NCBI RefSeq assembly: GCF_014191725.1
Contig: NZ_JACHWZ010000002.1
Coordinates: 323,735-387,734, forward strand
Length of the DNA stretch: 64,000 nucleotides
Origin: Microbulbifer rhizosphaerae
GTDB taxonomy: Bacteria > Pseudomonadota > Gammaproteobacteria > Pseudomonadales > Cellvibrionaceae
Reading direction: 5' to 3'
The position numbers and the translations under genes were made by a program. The notes under the pieces are model-generated. The model saw only the letters and a list, made by a program, of their open reading frames with translations. It had not been told where the DNA came from and did no database searches. Below, piece by piece: positions 52,691 through 60,895 of the stretch. Numbering within the stretch: the stretch's first letter is position 1; every line of letters starts with the position of its first letter.

Positions 52691-52887
52691 TACGGAGATC
52701 GCGAACAGGCTCTAAGAAGCTGGCAGACTGCTTTGAAATCGGTATCAGAGTAACGTCTGTTGCGTCGGGAGCGCCTTCTCCTGGCTACTGTGCGGCGCGC
52801 GGCCGACATCTACAACCACCACATCGCGGTCGTCTCCCCCGCCCCTGATCCCCCAATACCGCGCGGGCCCAGACGGCGGAAAAGCGG
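52691..52887. other. Junction region with orphan element end
   Basis: No gene is seen. GAACAGGCTCTAAGA (about 52703-52717) matches the right end of the MITE-like element at 30014-30212. Sequence character changes after about 52740 to the CCC/GGG-rich style of the following operon, so this may be one edge of an acquired segment. Confidence 0.4.
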
Positions 52888-53865
52888 TCAGGACCCCAGC
52901 GACAGGGGCGGCAGGCGGAGGATCCAGGCGAACCCGGCCATGGACAGCCCGTACAGTACCAACAGCACCGCCCACCCCACCACCTCCGTGGCCGTTGACC
53001 TCCCGGGGGCCAGCCACGGCTCGAAGGCCTTCAGGGCCCACGGCACCAGGAACCAACCCAGCACCTGCGTGCTGACCAGGTTGCCGATGAACAGCGACAG
53101 CCAGGCCGGGGCGCCCTTCTCGTCGAGAAGCGGTTGCCCAGCCAGGTAGCCCCACAGGTAGACCACCGGGTAAAGCACCAACAGCACCAGGAGGTTGCTT
53201 TTCAGCACCCACAGGAGGCTGTGGGCCGGAGCGCCCTCCTGGTCCCGGGCCCACACGCCAAATCCGGCATTGCTGCTCATGATGCGGACATGGCCCTCGT
53301 AACGCCGCCCCTGCTCCAGGAGGGCCTCCCGCTCTGGGGAATCCAGCCACCGCTGCAGGTTCGCCTCGGTGTCGAAAGTGACCACCGCCACCCAGCTCTC
53401 CTGGATCCCGGGGATGGGCTGGTTCAGCTTGTGTCCGACGAAACCGGGAAAGCTCATCTCCGCCCGAAACAGCCGCTCCTCCCATTCCAGGAACGCCTCC
53501 TCTTCCTCCGGCCCCAACCGGCAGTAGATGATGGCGGACACGGGAGGGTGGCGGGCCAGGGAGTCGCCCACGAGGAAGATGTCCTCGTGCCCCGCGAAGA
53601 GCCCGGCCACCTCTTTGAGGAGCCGGTGCAGCTCGTCGGACTGCATCCAGTCCCGGGCGTGGTCCAGGTCCTCGAACCGCTGGACCACGATCCAGTCCGC
53701 CTGGGCGGGCGGGGACGGAGCCAGGACCTCCTGCCCCAGGAACCCGGGGCGGGACTGCAGCACCTCGCCCACCCGGCGCTGCCACTCGACATAGGAGCCC
53801 GCCCCCTCCTCGGCGATCCGGGTCTGGATAACCAACGCCACGGGGGACCCCGAGGCGACGGTCAC
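52888..53865 (-). CDS. Tandem antibiotic-biosynthesis-monooxygenase (ABM) domain membrane protein
   Basis: GTG at 53863-53865 overlaps the guanine deaminase stop (GTGA) and gives 325 residues. Two ferredoxin-like ABM domains are present: about 10-100 (YVEWQRRVGEVLQSRPGFLG, VVQRFEDLDHARDWM) and about 110-205 (AFLEWEERLFRAEMSFPGFVG, VVTFDTEANLQRWLDS). Three membrane helices follow (SLLWVLKSNLLVLLVLYPVV, LSLFIGNLVSTQVLGWFL, VGWAVLLVLYGLSMAGFAWI). ABM domains often oxidise or sense quinone-like or aromatic compounds. Its tight coupling to guanine deaminase is unexplained. Codon choice differs from housekeeping neighbours. Confidence 0.8.
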   Translation of the reverse strand: MTVASGSPVALVIQTRIAEEGAGSYVEWQRRVGEVLQSRPGFLGQEVLAPSPPAQADWIVVQRFEDLDHARDWMQSDELHRLLKEVAGLFAGHEDIFLVGDSLARHPPVSAIIYCRLGPEEEEAFLEWEERLFRAEMSFPGFVGHKLNQPIPGIQESWVAVVTFDTEANLQRWLDSPEREALLEQGRRYEGHVRIMSSNAGFGVWARDQEGAPAHSLLWVLKSNLLVLLVLYPVVYLWGYLAGQPLLDEKGAPAWLSLFIGNLVSTQVLGWFLVPWALKAFEPWLAPGRSTATEVVGWAVLLVLYGLSMAGFAWILRLPPLSLGS

Positions 53866-55262
53866 GCGCGCGTTCTCTTGTAGGCGCGGGCCCCCATGAT
53901 CCACGTCTCGTCCACGCAGCGGTCGTCGCCCACCATCATCATGCCGAAGAGCAGGTTGGCCGCCTGCTCCATGGTCGCGGGCCCCTCGGGACCGACCACA
54001 AGCGACTGATGCCAGGCCGCGGCCTTCGGTCCGCCCTCCCAATCCAGGACGACGAAATCCGCCTCCTTGCCGAGCATGAAGTTGCCCACCTTGTCATCTA
54101 GGTACAGCCCCTCGGCGCCGCCCAGGGTGACCGACCAGAACCCCCGGTAGGGGGACAGCTTGTTGCGCTCCGCTTCGGCCAGGTCCTCCCGCGAGGGGTC
54201 AACGCTGCCGTCGAGCAAGGTGTTGTTGCACATGCCCACCTTGTAGGCCTCGTCCAGCACGCTCAGCATGCTGAAGCGGTTCCCACCGCCCATGTCGGTA
54301 CCGAAGGAGAGGCGGATGCGGAACGCGGGATCGGTGACCCGGCCCAGGCGGAAGAGGCCGCTGCCCAGGAACAGGTTCGAGCAGGGACAGAAGGTGAGGG
54401 ACGCGTCATGGGCCGAGATCCGTCGGAACTCGTCGTTGGAGAGCCAGACGCCGTGGCCCCCCGAGAACCGGGGGCCCACCAGGTCGTACTTCTCGTAGAC
54501 CCCCAGGTAGTCCCGGCAATCGGTGTGGAGCCGCAGGACTCCGTAGAACTCCGAGGGATTCTCCGAGATGTGCGTGTTGACCCAGCAGTCCGGGAACTCT
54601 TGCTTCAGGCGGCGGCAGGCCTCCATCAGCTCGGGGGAGGCTCCGTAGGCAAAGCGCGGCGTGATGGCATACAGATTGCGGCCTTGGCCATGAAACCGCT
54701 CGATGAGGGCCTTGCTATCCTCGTAGAAGCCCTCTGGTGTGTTCAGGAACTCCTCGGGACCCATGCGATCGATGCCCGTCAGGCCACCGATCACGCGCAT
54801 ATTCCGCCGGCTCGCCTCCTCGAAGAACACCTCCGTGGAGACGGGGGAACTGGTGGTGAAAGCCTGGCAGGTGGTGGTACCGGCCGCCAGCAGATTGTCG
54901 AAGAACCGCTGGGTGCCCTCCTCGGCATACTCCCGATCGGCGTACTTCATCTCCTCCGGGAACACCCACGTCTCGAGCCAGGGCAGCAACTGCTCGCCGA
55001 AGGCGCCCAGCACCCGGGTCTGCGGCACGTGGATGTGGCCGTCGATGAAACCCGGCAGGATCAGCCGGCGCTCGATCTGCGTGACCTCGAGGTCCGGATG
55101 TCGCGGGGACACCTCGTCGAAGGGCCCGAAGTCCGCGATGATCCCGTCCTCGATCACCAGCAGTCCATCCGGATGGAAGCGCGCCGCCTCCATCTCCCGC
55201 CCTACGTGCTTCCAGGGGTCGTCGACGAAGTCGAACCAGGTTCCACGGACGCCTCTCTTCAT
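53862..55262 (-). CDS. guaD: Guanine deaminase-like amidohydrolase
   Basis: The ATG at 55260-55262 (MKRGVRGTWFDFVDDP) follows GGAGGAG and gives 466 residues. Metal-dependent amidohydrolase motifs of the GuaD branch are FIDGHIHVPQT, NTHISENPSEF, GGHGVWLSNDEF and LSFGTDMGGGNRFSML. Upstream RGTWFDFVDDPW is typical of guanine deaminases, which convert guanine to xanthine. It lies first in a two-gene operon. The 17-bp motif TTATTCTTCCTATACTC sits 41 bp upstream. The second gene is an ABM membrane protein rather than a purine transporter or xanthine oxidase. Confidence 0.88.
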   Translation of the reverse strand: MKRGVRGTWFDFVDDPWKHVGREMEAARFHPDGLLVIEDGIIADFGPFDEVSPRHPDLEVTQIERRLILPGFIDGHIHVPQTRVLGAFGEQLLPWLETWVFPEEMKYADREYAEEGTQRFFDNLLAAGTTTCQAFTTSSPVSTEVFFEEASRRNMRVIGGLTGIDRMGPEEFLNTPEGFYEDSKALIERFHGQGRNLYAITPRFAYGASPELMEACRRLKQEFPDCWVNTHISENPSEFYGVLRLHTDCRDYLGVYEKYDLVGPRFSGGHGVWLSNDEFRRISAHDASLTFCPCSNLFLGSGLFRLGRVTDPAFRIRLSFGTDMGGGNRFSMLSVLDEAYKVGMCNNTLLDGSVDPSREDLAEAERNKLSPYRGFWSVTLGGAEGLYLDDKVGNFMLGKEADFVVLDWEGGPKAAAWHQSLVVGPEGPATMEQAANLLFGMMMVGDDRCVDETWIMGARAYKRTRA

Positions 55263-55303
55263 TTGGCTCAGCTCCTCCAGCCCGCCCCTTCGGTCGTATG
55301 ATC

Positions 55304-55320
55304 GAGTATAGGAAGAATAA
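55304..55320 (-). repeat. 17-bp repeated motif, copy 1
   Basis: Minus strand TTATTCTTCCTATACTC, upstream of guaD. Other copies are at 56585-56600, 56624-56640 and 59270-59286, always upstream of, or at the truncated start of, a minus-strand gene. The TATACT within it resembles a -10 box. Confidence 0.75.
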
Positions 55321-55432
55321 GACGAGCGGCTCATTCGAAAACGATGAAGAACTCCCGGCGCTGCCCACGCAGACAGACCGGGACCGGACGGACAGGTGGC
55401 CGCGGATCAGATGCCATGCCTGACGGCAGACA

Positions 55433-56533
55433 TCACTTCGCCGGGGCGGCCTGAAGGAACTCGAACGGGGTGGCTTCCGCGAAGTGTTCTGCGGCGTTGC
55501 CCGCGTAATACTTGCCGCCGGCAATCGCCAGCTTCTTCGCCGGGGCGCCTTTTGAGAGATCCAGATCTGCCATCGGTACCCAGAACGCATTCGGTGTCGT
55601 TGACGAATCGAAGTAATAAATCTTGTTCTTCTGATCAGCGACCGTGCGCCACAGGGTGGAAGCGATGTTCGGCGAACCGGGTGTGGTGATACCCAGCGGT
55701 ACGCTGACCGCACGCATCACCGACATCACCTCGGCGATCGCCTGGTGGGCGTAGGTCTGCTCGGGGACCGCCGAAATGAAGTTCGGATCAGTCTTTACGG
55801 GAACCGCTCCGAGCAGGAACGAGGCGCGGGCGAAACGGTCGGCGGCGCTGTTGGTACCGGGCAGGAACTTGAGCCCACCGATCTTCTCCCAATAGCTGTT
55901 GAGGGCCAGCTGCTGGTCGTAGCTCGGCGAGTTGGTCATCACCGTGTACTGTTTGCCGTGGTGAATGACGAGCTCGCCATCAAGGTACTCGAAGATCGCC
56001 GAATCGCCGGAAGGATCGGAGATGGAGAGATGCAACTCGGCGGCGGAGCCGTTCGGCAGGTTCGGCGCAATGATGCGGAACGGCTCCGCCCGCAGCCCGT
56101 CTACCGCTTCGGCGACCGTCGCGTAATTGTCGAGCACGTACTGTGCCCACAGACCGATCGACAGTGGCGGCTTATCGCCTTGTTTGCCGTAGTCAGACTC
56201 GGCGAGATAGAGCAGGTTGGCGACCAGTCCCTGATCGTTCATGCCGTCGGCGCTGGCGATATTGTAGGCCGAGGCGATAACGCTGCCGTATTTGGATACC
56301 CATTTCGGCGAATCCGGGCCGGCCGCGCCGTTGCGCGCCATACCGCGCGGAAACGCCCAGAGGTCCGTCTGCATGTCCTGCATCCAGTCCATCGACCGGC
56401 CGGTGATCACCATGTTGTCGGTACCGGAGTAGAGCGTGCGGGTGCAGGCCTGGGCTACGGAGGTCAGCACCGCCGCGGTCGAGAATAAGGTTAGCGCAAC
56501 CCAGGACAGGAATTTCATCTTTTTCAAATGCAT
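55433..56533 (-). CDS. Linear amide C-N hydrolase (choloylglycine hydrolase/penicillin V acylase family)
   Basis: The 366-residue Ntn hydrolase has a signal peptide (MHLKKMKFLSWVALTLF to SVAQA). The mature chain begins Cys-Thr-Arg-Thr, giving the N-terminal nucleophile. SMDWMQDMQTDLWAFPRG, then LVANLLYLAESDYG, and VMTNSPSYDQQLALNSYW (Asn-Ser-Pro motif) are typical. Periplasmic members hydrolyse bile salts, penicillin V or acyl-homoserine lactones; the gram-negative ones favour AHLs or penicillin V. Two tandem copies of the TTATTCTTCCTATACT motif lie upstream. Confidence 0.88.
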   Translation of the reverse strand: MHLKKMKFLSWVALTLFSTAAVLTSVAQACTRTLYSGTDNMVITGRSMDWMQDMQTDLWAFPRGMARNGAAGPDSPKWVSKYGSVIASAYNIASADGMNDQGLVANLLYLAESDYGKQGDKPPLSIGLWAQYVLDNYATVAEAVDGLRAEPFRIIAPNLPNGSAAELHLSISDPSGDSAIFEYLDGELVIHHGKQYTVMTNSPSYDQQLALNSYWEKIGGLKFLPGTNSAADRFARASFLLGAVPVKTDPNFISAVPEQTYAHQAIAEVMSVMRAVSVPLGITTPGSPNIASTLWRTVADQKNKIYYFDSSTTPNAFWVPMADLDLSKGAPAKKLAIAGGKYYAGNAAEHFAEATPFEFLQAAPAK

Positions 56534-56929
56534 GTTCCTTACTCGTCTCCATTGAGGCGCGTCGCGGGCGCCGCTTGAGGGAAAAGTATAGGAAGAATAA
56601 ATGCCCTTTTGCCCAGGCCCGCCGAGTATAGGAAGAATAAACGCCCTTTTTTTGCCCAGGTCCGGCGGTAGTTTTCCATCAACCGCTCGTCAACCGCCCG
56701 CCATTTCGCCGCCTGATCGCCCTGAGTGCCTAAGGGCCCGGACAACATCATTGGTGGGCGGGCCGCCGCTGCCACCGCCTTGCGACTTGAACCACATCGG
56801 CCGTGACGCACAGCTCGAAGCGGCGATCTCAGTGCTTCGTACGCTGGAGCCGAAGGTGGCCGAGCTGGAAGTGGTATTGCAGGCTGCGGTGCAACACCGG
56901 GCATCATCCGCAGGCGGTGGCGGAGGGGT
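56534..56929. other. Repeat-bearing intergenic region upstream of the Ntn hydrolase
   Basis: Copies of AGTATAGGAAGAATAA occur at 56585-56600 and 56624-56640, both followed by a GCCCTTTT tract. From 56624 to about 56732 the sequence matches 59270-59358, with small gaps. A short plus-strand frame (DAQLEAAISVLRTLEPKVAELE, 56812 onward, split by codon 20) has coiled-coil character, but no start or family could be supported. No confident gene. Confidence 0.5.
56624..56732 (-). repeat. About 100-bp interspersed repeat, copy 1
   Basis: It shares GAGTATAGGAAGAATAAACG, CCCTTTT, CAGGTC-GGCGGTAGTTTTCC, and GCCGCCTGATCGC with 59270-59358. The first 17 bases are the short motif that also occurs alone. 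On the minus strand it is open (QAAKWRAVDERLMENYRRT), but the other copy is not conserved as protein. Confidence 0.75.
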
Positions 56930-58729
56930 CTACCGCTTCCGGTCCAGATCTGCCCGCAGTGAATCGACCACACCTTGAAACCTCTCGCGATTCTCCGGGC
57001 TGAGCGACGCGAGCGTTTCGTGCGCACTCAGCATGCGCGCGCCCTGCCGGGCCACATCGATCTCCTTCTGCGGTAACGGCTCCATCAAATCCGGGAGCGG
57101 GTCGTTCGAGGGGCTCTCATGACTCAGTACCGCGCCCATACTCAGCTCTTCGAACAGTTCCCGAATATTGGTAGGCATCCGTTGCAGGTACACTGCATCC
57201 GGTCGCGAGATCACGATCTCGTGCAGGGTGCCGAGGCAGGTGCTGTCCATGTACTCGCAGGCTGCCAAGTCTATGGTCAGTTTATTGTATCGCTCCAGCA
57301 GTGTGTTGGCGGTGTCCAGCAAGGCTTGGCTGAAAACCCAGGTTACATTGCCGGCAATGCTGATGAACGCCTGCTCCCCCCGCACTGCATACAGCAGCTG
57401 CGCCTGTGTGGTGGACGGTTGGGGGGTGAGGCGTTCCTCGGGGCTCGCCGTGTCATCGAAATGGCTGGCACCCTCGCCGCGCTCCAGCAGGATCATGGTA
57501 ATGTCATCACGCTCTCCGGTGATCTTCTGCGTTGCCGCCCGGTACAGGGAACCCGGCAGCTCTGCGCGGTCGATCCCGGAGCACAGGGTACGAGTAAGCT
57601 CGTCACTCGTGATGGACTCGGCTCCACTCCCCAGCACGCCGTCGGTGTACAGCAGCAGCCGATCGCCGACAGCCAGCTGAACCTCTCGCTCCTCGTAGCG
57701 GGCGTCCGCTTCAAGACCCAGTGCCGGGCCTGTGTGTGCCAGCAGTTGGCACTGCCCGCCCGGCGTGGTCCAGATACAGGGCGGATGCCCGGCCGATGCG
57801 ATCCGCGCCTGCCCTGTGTGCCGATTCAGCAGCACATACACGGCGGTGATGAAGGCTCCAGGCGCCGTTACGGTCTCGTGGAGCCTGCGGTTGAGGTTGC
57901 TCAGGACCTGACTCGGCATTCGCAACGTGCCCGCTTTATCGGTAAGGTTGAGGCGCAACTTGAGCAGCACCGAGAGCATGGCCGCAGCCACGCCGTGGCC
58001 GGCGGCGTCTGCAATCACCAGTCCCATGTGCTGTTGATCCAGCAGAATGACGTCGTAGAGGTCACCACCCACGCTGCTCCCTGAACGGTACAGGGTTTCC
58101 AGGCACCAGCCATCGATTTCCGGAGGCTCCTGGGGCAGGAGTGCGTGCTGAATGACTTCGGCACGATCCAGGTCCGACTGGATGACCGCGGCCTGTTCCT
58201 CAAGCATGCGGCAGACCTGTTCCAGTTGCTCCACCTTTTCGGCGAGCTGCGCGTTGCTGCGCTCGATCTGTTCGTACAGCCGTTTGCGCTCGCGCACCAG
58301 CTCGATCTGCTCCAGGGCGTTGCGTACCACAACCCGCACCCGCTGCACCTCCGGCGGCTTCCCCAGATAGTCGAAGGCGCCCAGTTGCAGCGCGTCCACG
58401 GCAGCGTCGAAAGTCTCCAGTCCGGACAGGACGATCCAGAGCGGTCCCGGGCAGTGCTCCTGCGCCCACTTCATGAGCTCAAGGCCATTCATGTGGGGCA
58501 TGAGAACATCGGTCACAACCACGTCCACGGTTTTTGCTCTCAGCACATCCTGTGCTGCCAATCCGTCTTCCACCTCCAATACTTCCGCCGGATCGAGCGC
58601 TGCCAGCCCCCAGGCAACGATCTTGCGTACCATGGGATCATCGTCCACCACCAGAAACGTCGGTTTGGTGCGGCGGGTGTTGCTGTCAGCGCCTGCCGTG
58701 TCGGCGGTTGTAGGACGCTTTGTCGACAT
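56930..58729 (-). CDS. Response regulator-PP2C phosphatase-STAS fusion (RsbU-like)
   Basis: The 599 residues hold an N-terminal receiver (VVDDDPMVRKIV; phospho-acceptor in VVVTDVLMPHMNG; KPP), a coiled coil about 140-195, and a SpoIIE/RsbU-type PP2C phosphatase about 200-390 (GGDLYDVILLD, IADAAGHGVAAAM, LLYTDGVLGSG, ERDDITMILLER). Next is a STAS domain about 430-540 (LTIDLAACEYMDSTCLGTLHEI) carrying the phosphorylatable Ser/Thr of anti-anti-sigma factors. This is a complete partner-switching output plus its regulator in one chain. No RsbW-type kinase is nearby. Confidence 0.92.
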   Translation of the reverse strand: MSTKRPTTADTAGADSNTRRTKPTFLVVDDDPMVRKIVAWGLAALDPAEVLEVEDGLAAQDVLRAKTVDVVVTDVLMPHMNGLELMKWAQEHCPGPLWIVLSGLETFDAAVDALQLGAFDYLGKPPEVQRVRVVVRNALEQIELVRERKRLYEQIERSNAQLAEKVEQLEQVCRMLEEQAAVIQSDLDRAEVIQHALLPQEPPEIDGWCLETLYRSGSSVGGDLYDVILLDQQHMGLVIADAAGHGVAAAMLSVLLKLRLNLTDKAGTLRMPSQVLSNLNRRLHETVTAPGAFITAVYVLLNRHTGQARIASAGHPPCIWTTPGGQCQLLAHTGPALGLEADARYEEREVQLAVGDRLLLYTDGVLGSGAESITSDELTRTLCSGIDRAELPGSLYRAATQKITGERDDITMILLERGEGASHFDDTASPEERLTPQPSTTQAQLLYAVRGEQAFISIAGNVTWVFSQALLDTANTLLERYNKLTIDLAACEYMDSTCLGTLHEIVISRPDAVYLQRMPTNIRELFEELSMGAVLSHESPSNDPLPDLMEPLPQKEIDVARQGARMLSAHETLASLSPENRERFQGVVDSLRADLDRKR

Positions 58730-58891
58730 TCCAGGGTACCTCCGCGGCTCGGATCGTGGCTCGGTCTTTGGCCCCTAACAGGAAAATACAGATGCCCCCC
58801 CTAACCAGCACTGAAGCTACCATCCACAGACCGGGAAGCGGCAACTGATCGGCAAATTCCAGATCCGGAAATAGCGCGGAACAGTTACTGG

Positions 58892-59267
58892 TCATGCTGT
58901 CCCACGCTGCCGGAATCCGGCCGGGCCCAGCGGACACGAACCCAGGCGCATTCCCAGTGAGGTGCCGATGACCGGGATGATATCCAGGTCACAGTAGGAG
59001 TTGAGTGAGGTCTCGTGCAGAATGCTGTTGCGCTTCAGGCCCGAGCATCGATAGGGCAGGTGGTTGATATATTTCTCGTCGCCATGCATGTGGAAGATCA
59101 GGGTCTGGTTACCGACTTTTCCAATTCGATCAATTCGGGAGATTGACAGACAGAGGCGATTTCCGGGCCTCGTCGTCGGCGGCCTGTCGCGATTCATCCT
59201 GGGCCAGGGCGGTGACCGCCTAGCGGCCGCGAGCCCGCCTGCGATGATCGTTCCGGCTACTGACTTG
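58892..59267 (-). pseudogene. DUF6491-like secreted protein, 5'-disrupted and frameshifted
   Basis: On the minus strand CLSISRIDRIGKVGNQTLIF, then HMHGDEKYINHLPYRCSGL, then NSYCDLDIIPVIG and LGSCPLGPAGF follow the pattern I recall for DUF6491 (RCLxxxRID...LPxRCPGL...LCSVDxI...GxSCxLG). Upstream, the signal-peptide-like KSVAGTIIAGGLAAA is in the same frame but lacks a start codon and abuts the repeated motif at 59270-59286. The likely mature start AVTALAQDESRQAADDEAR is in another frame. An in-frame ATG (59195-59197) may permit a 101-residue product. Confidence 0.5.
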
Positions 59268-59269
59268 CG

Positions 59270-59358
59270 GAGTATAGGAAGAATAAACGCCCTTTTCAGG
59301 TCTGGCGGTAGTTTTCCGTCAACGGCCCGCCGTTTTGCCGCCTGATCGCTCTGGGTGC
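59270..59358 (-). repeat. About 90-bp interspersed repeat, copy 2
   Basis: It matches 56624-56732 over its length with short deletions, starting with the 17-bp motif GAGTATAGGAAGAATAA. It abuts the disrupted DUF6491-like gene and ends near the RIO kinase stop. Confidence 0.75.
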
Positions 59359-59389
59359 ACCCTGAATTCCACTTGTCTCAATCGTCGTC

Positions 59390-60235
59390 CTACTCATCCC
59401 AAGCCGGCGCCATGCGCTCGGCCTGCTCTTCACGAACGTCATCGATGACGGCCATCAGGTCCCCGACGTCGACGCCGGTCGTGTCATGCTCGAAATGCCC
59501 GGTAAGGGAGCTGTCCGGGTACAGTTTACCCGCCTCAAAAAGCGCCCAGATCTCCTTGCCGTAATCGGTAGTCAATAGTTCCGGGGCGAAGCGACCGAAA
59601 TAGGCGCGCATATTGTCGACATCGCGCTCCAGCATCATGGCGGCGTTATTGTTGCCGGCTGCATCCACCGCCTGGGGTAAATCAATGATCACCGGGCCGT
59701 GGCGGTCCACCAGCACGTTGAACTCGGAAAGGTCGCCATGCACCAGGCCGGCACACAGCATGCGCACGACGTCGGCTATGACTTGGCCGTGATAATCGTG
59801 GGCCTGCTCCGCGCTCAGCGTGATGTCATCCAGCCGCGGGGCGGCGTAGCCCTCGTCGTCGGCCACCAGCTCCATCAGCAGCACGCCATCGACGAAGCCG
59901 TATGGCTGGGGGACGCGCACACCGGCCGACGCCAGCCGATACAGGGCGTCGACCTCGGCATTCAGCCAGGCCTGTTCCTGCTCTTTCTGGCCGTAGCGGG
60001 TCTTCTTCGACATCGCGCGGGCGCGGCGGCTGTTGCGCACCTTGCGGCCTTCCTGGTACTGCACCGCCTGCTTGAAGCTGCGCTGCCTGGCTTCCTTGAA
60101 GACCTTGGCACAGCGCAAGCGCTCGCCGCAGCGCACCACATACACCTGTGCTTCCTTGCCGCTCATCAACTGGACGATGACCTCGTCGATAATGCCGTCG
60201 TCGACCAGCGGCTGTAATCTTTTGGGTACTTTCAT
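59390..60235 (-). CDS. RIO1-family serine protein kinase
   Basis: The 281-residue protein is an atypical kinase of the bacterial RIO1 group. MSGKEAQVYVVRCGERLRCAK supplies the nucleotide-binding strand and Lys. SKKTRYGQKEQEQAWLNAEV is the RIO-specific region. The catalytic loop is HGDLSEFNVLV and the metal-binding loop is IIDLPQAVD. Bacterial RIO kinases are linked to stress and ribosome-associated functions but have no settled substrate. The neighbour upstream is a dbpA remnant. Confidence 0.93.
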   Translation of the reverse strand: MKVPKRLQPLVDDGIIDEVIVQLMSGKEAQVYVVRCGERLRCAKVFKEARQRSFKQAVQYQEGRKVRNSRRARAMSKKTRYGQKEQEQAWLNAEVDALYRLASAGVRVPQPYGFVDGVLLMELVADDEGYAAPRLDDITLSAEQAHDYHGQVIADVVRMLCAGLVHGDLSEFNVLVDRHGPVIIDLPQAVDAAGNNNAAMMLERDVDNMRAYFGRFAPELLTTDYGKEIWALFEAGKLYPDSSLTGHFEHDTTGVDVGDLMAVIDDVREEQAERMAPAWDE

Positions 60236-60303
60236 GGTTCTTGGTAATCAGCCCTCTCTAGTTCAGGTTCTATTGAAAATCGCCGAGCGAAGCGCAGGCC
60301 TTT

Positions 60304-60780
60304 TCAGGTGACTCTACGGGCGCGGAACGAGCGCCCCTTGAGCTTACCCGCGCTCAGTTTCTGCAGTGCGATCTTGGTCACGTCGCGGCTCACGGCGACA
60401 TAGGCTTGCGCTCCTGCACCTTGATCTTGCCCACCTGATCGCTGGCGATGCCACCCTGCCCGGACGGGACACTGAAGCCGTGCTCGCCCAGGATATCGGC
60501 GACTTCCTGGGTCTCGCGCTGGTGTTGCAGAATACCACGCTGGACTCGGGGCAAGGGGCAATAGGTGAGCAGCAACCGGCACAGGGCCTCGAACCGCGCT
60601 GGTTCGTCCACCACCCGATGGAAGTGCTGACGAATGCTGGAACTGTCGTGGGTCGAGGTGAATAAAGGTCTGATGGGCGGGTGGTATCTCGCCAATGGCC
60701 TCCAGCGCGACCTGGAGCCCATATCGAGCATGCAGTCGGGTGGCATCGCTGTAAATATCGTCATAACCTGATTATTCAAC
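60304..60780 (-). pseudogene. dbpA: Decayed ATP-dependent RNA helicase dbpA
   Basis: Fragments in order on the minus strand are STHDSSSIRQHF, VVDEPARFEALCRLLL, ETQEVADILGEHGFSV, SGQGGIASDQVGKIKVQ and AYVAVSRDVTKIALQ with KLSAGKLKGRSFRARRV. They match the second RecA-like domain start and the C-terminal RNA-binding domain of DbpA. They lie in at least two frames. The body between GFSV and SGQGG, about 100 or more residues, is missing, as is the N-terminal helicase domain. Confidence 0.82.
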
Positions 60781-60895
60781 CACAGGCAGATTCCCAGCCA
60801 CAGGTGAACCCAATGCGCAGCAGGATAATTCTGCGGGGCGCGCTGTGTTGCTGTGCGCCGGCGCGATCGGCGCCTCTATCGGGATGGAGCTCCGC

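Noticed and set aside
56539..57027. A 162-codon minus-strand frame upstream of the Ntn hydrolase
   Set aside because: It runs through both copies of the repeated motif and into the PP2C gene end; the second copy of the repeat does not preserve the protein, so it is treated as repeat DNA.
58730..58895. Small membrane protein frame MTSNCSALFPDLEFADQ upstream of the phosphatase
   Set aside because: One weak hydrophobic stretch, overlap with the phosphatase start and no ribosome binding site or family support.
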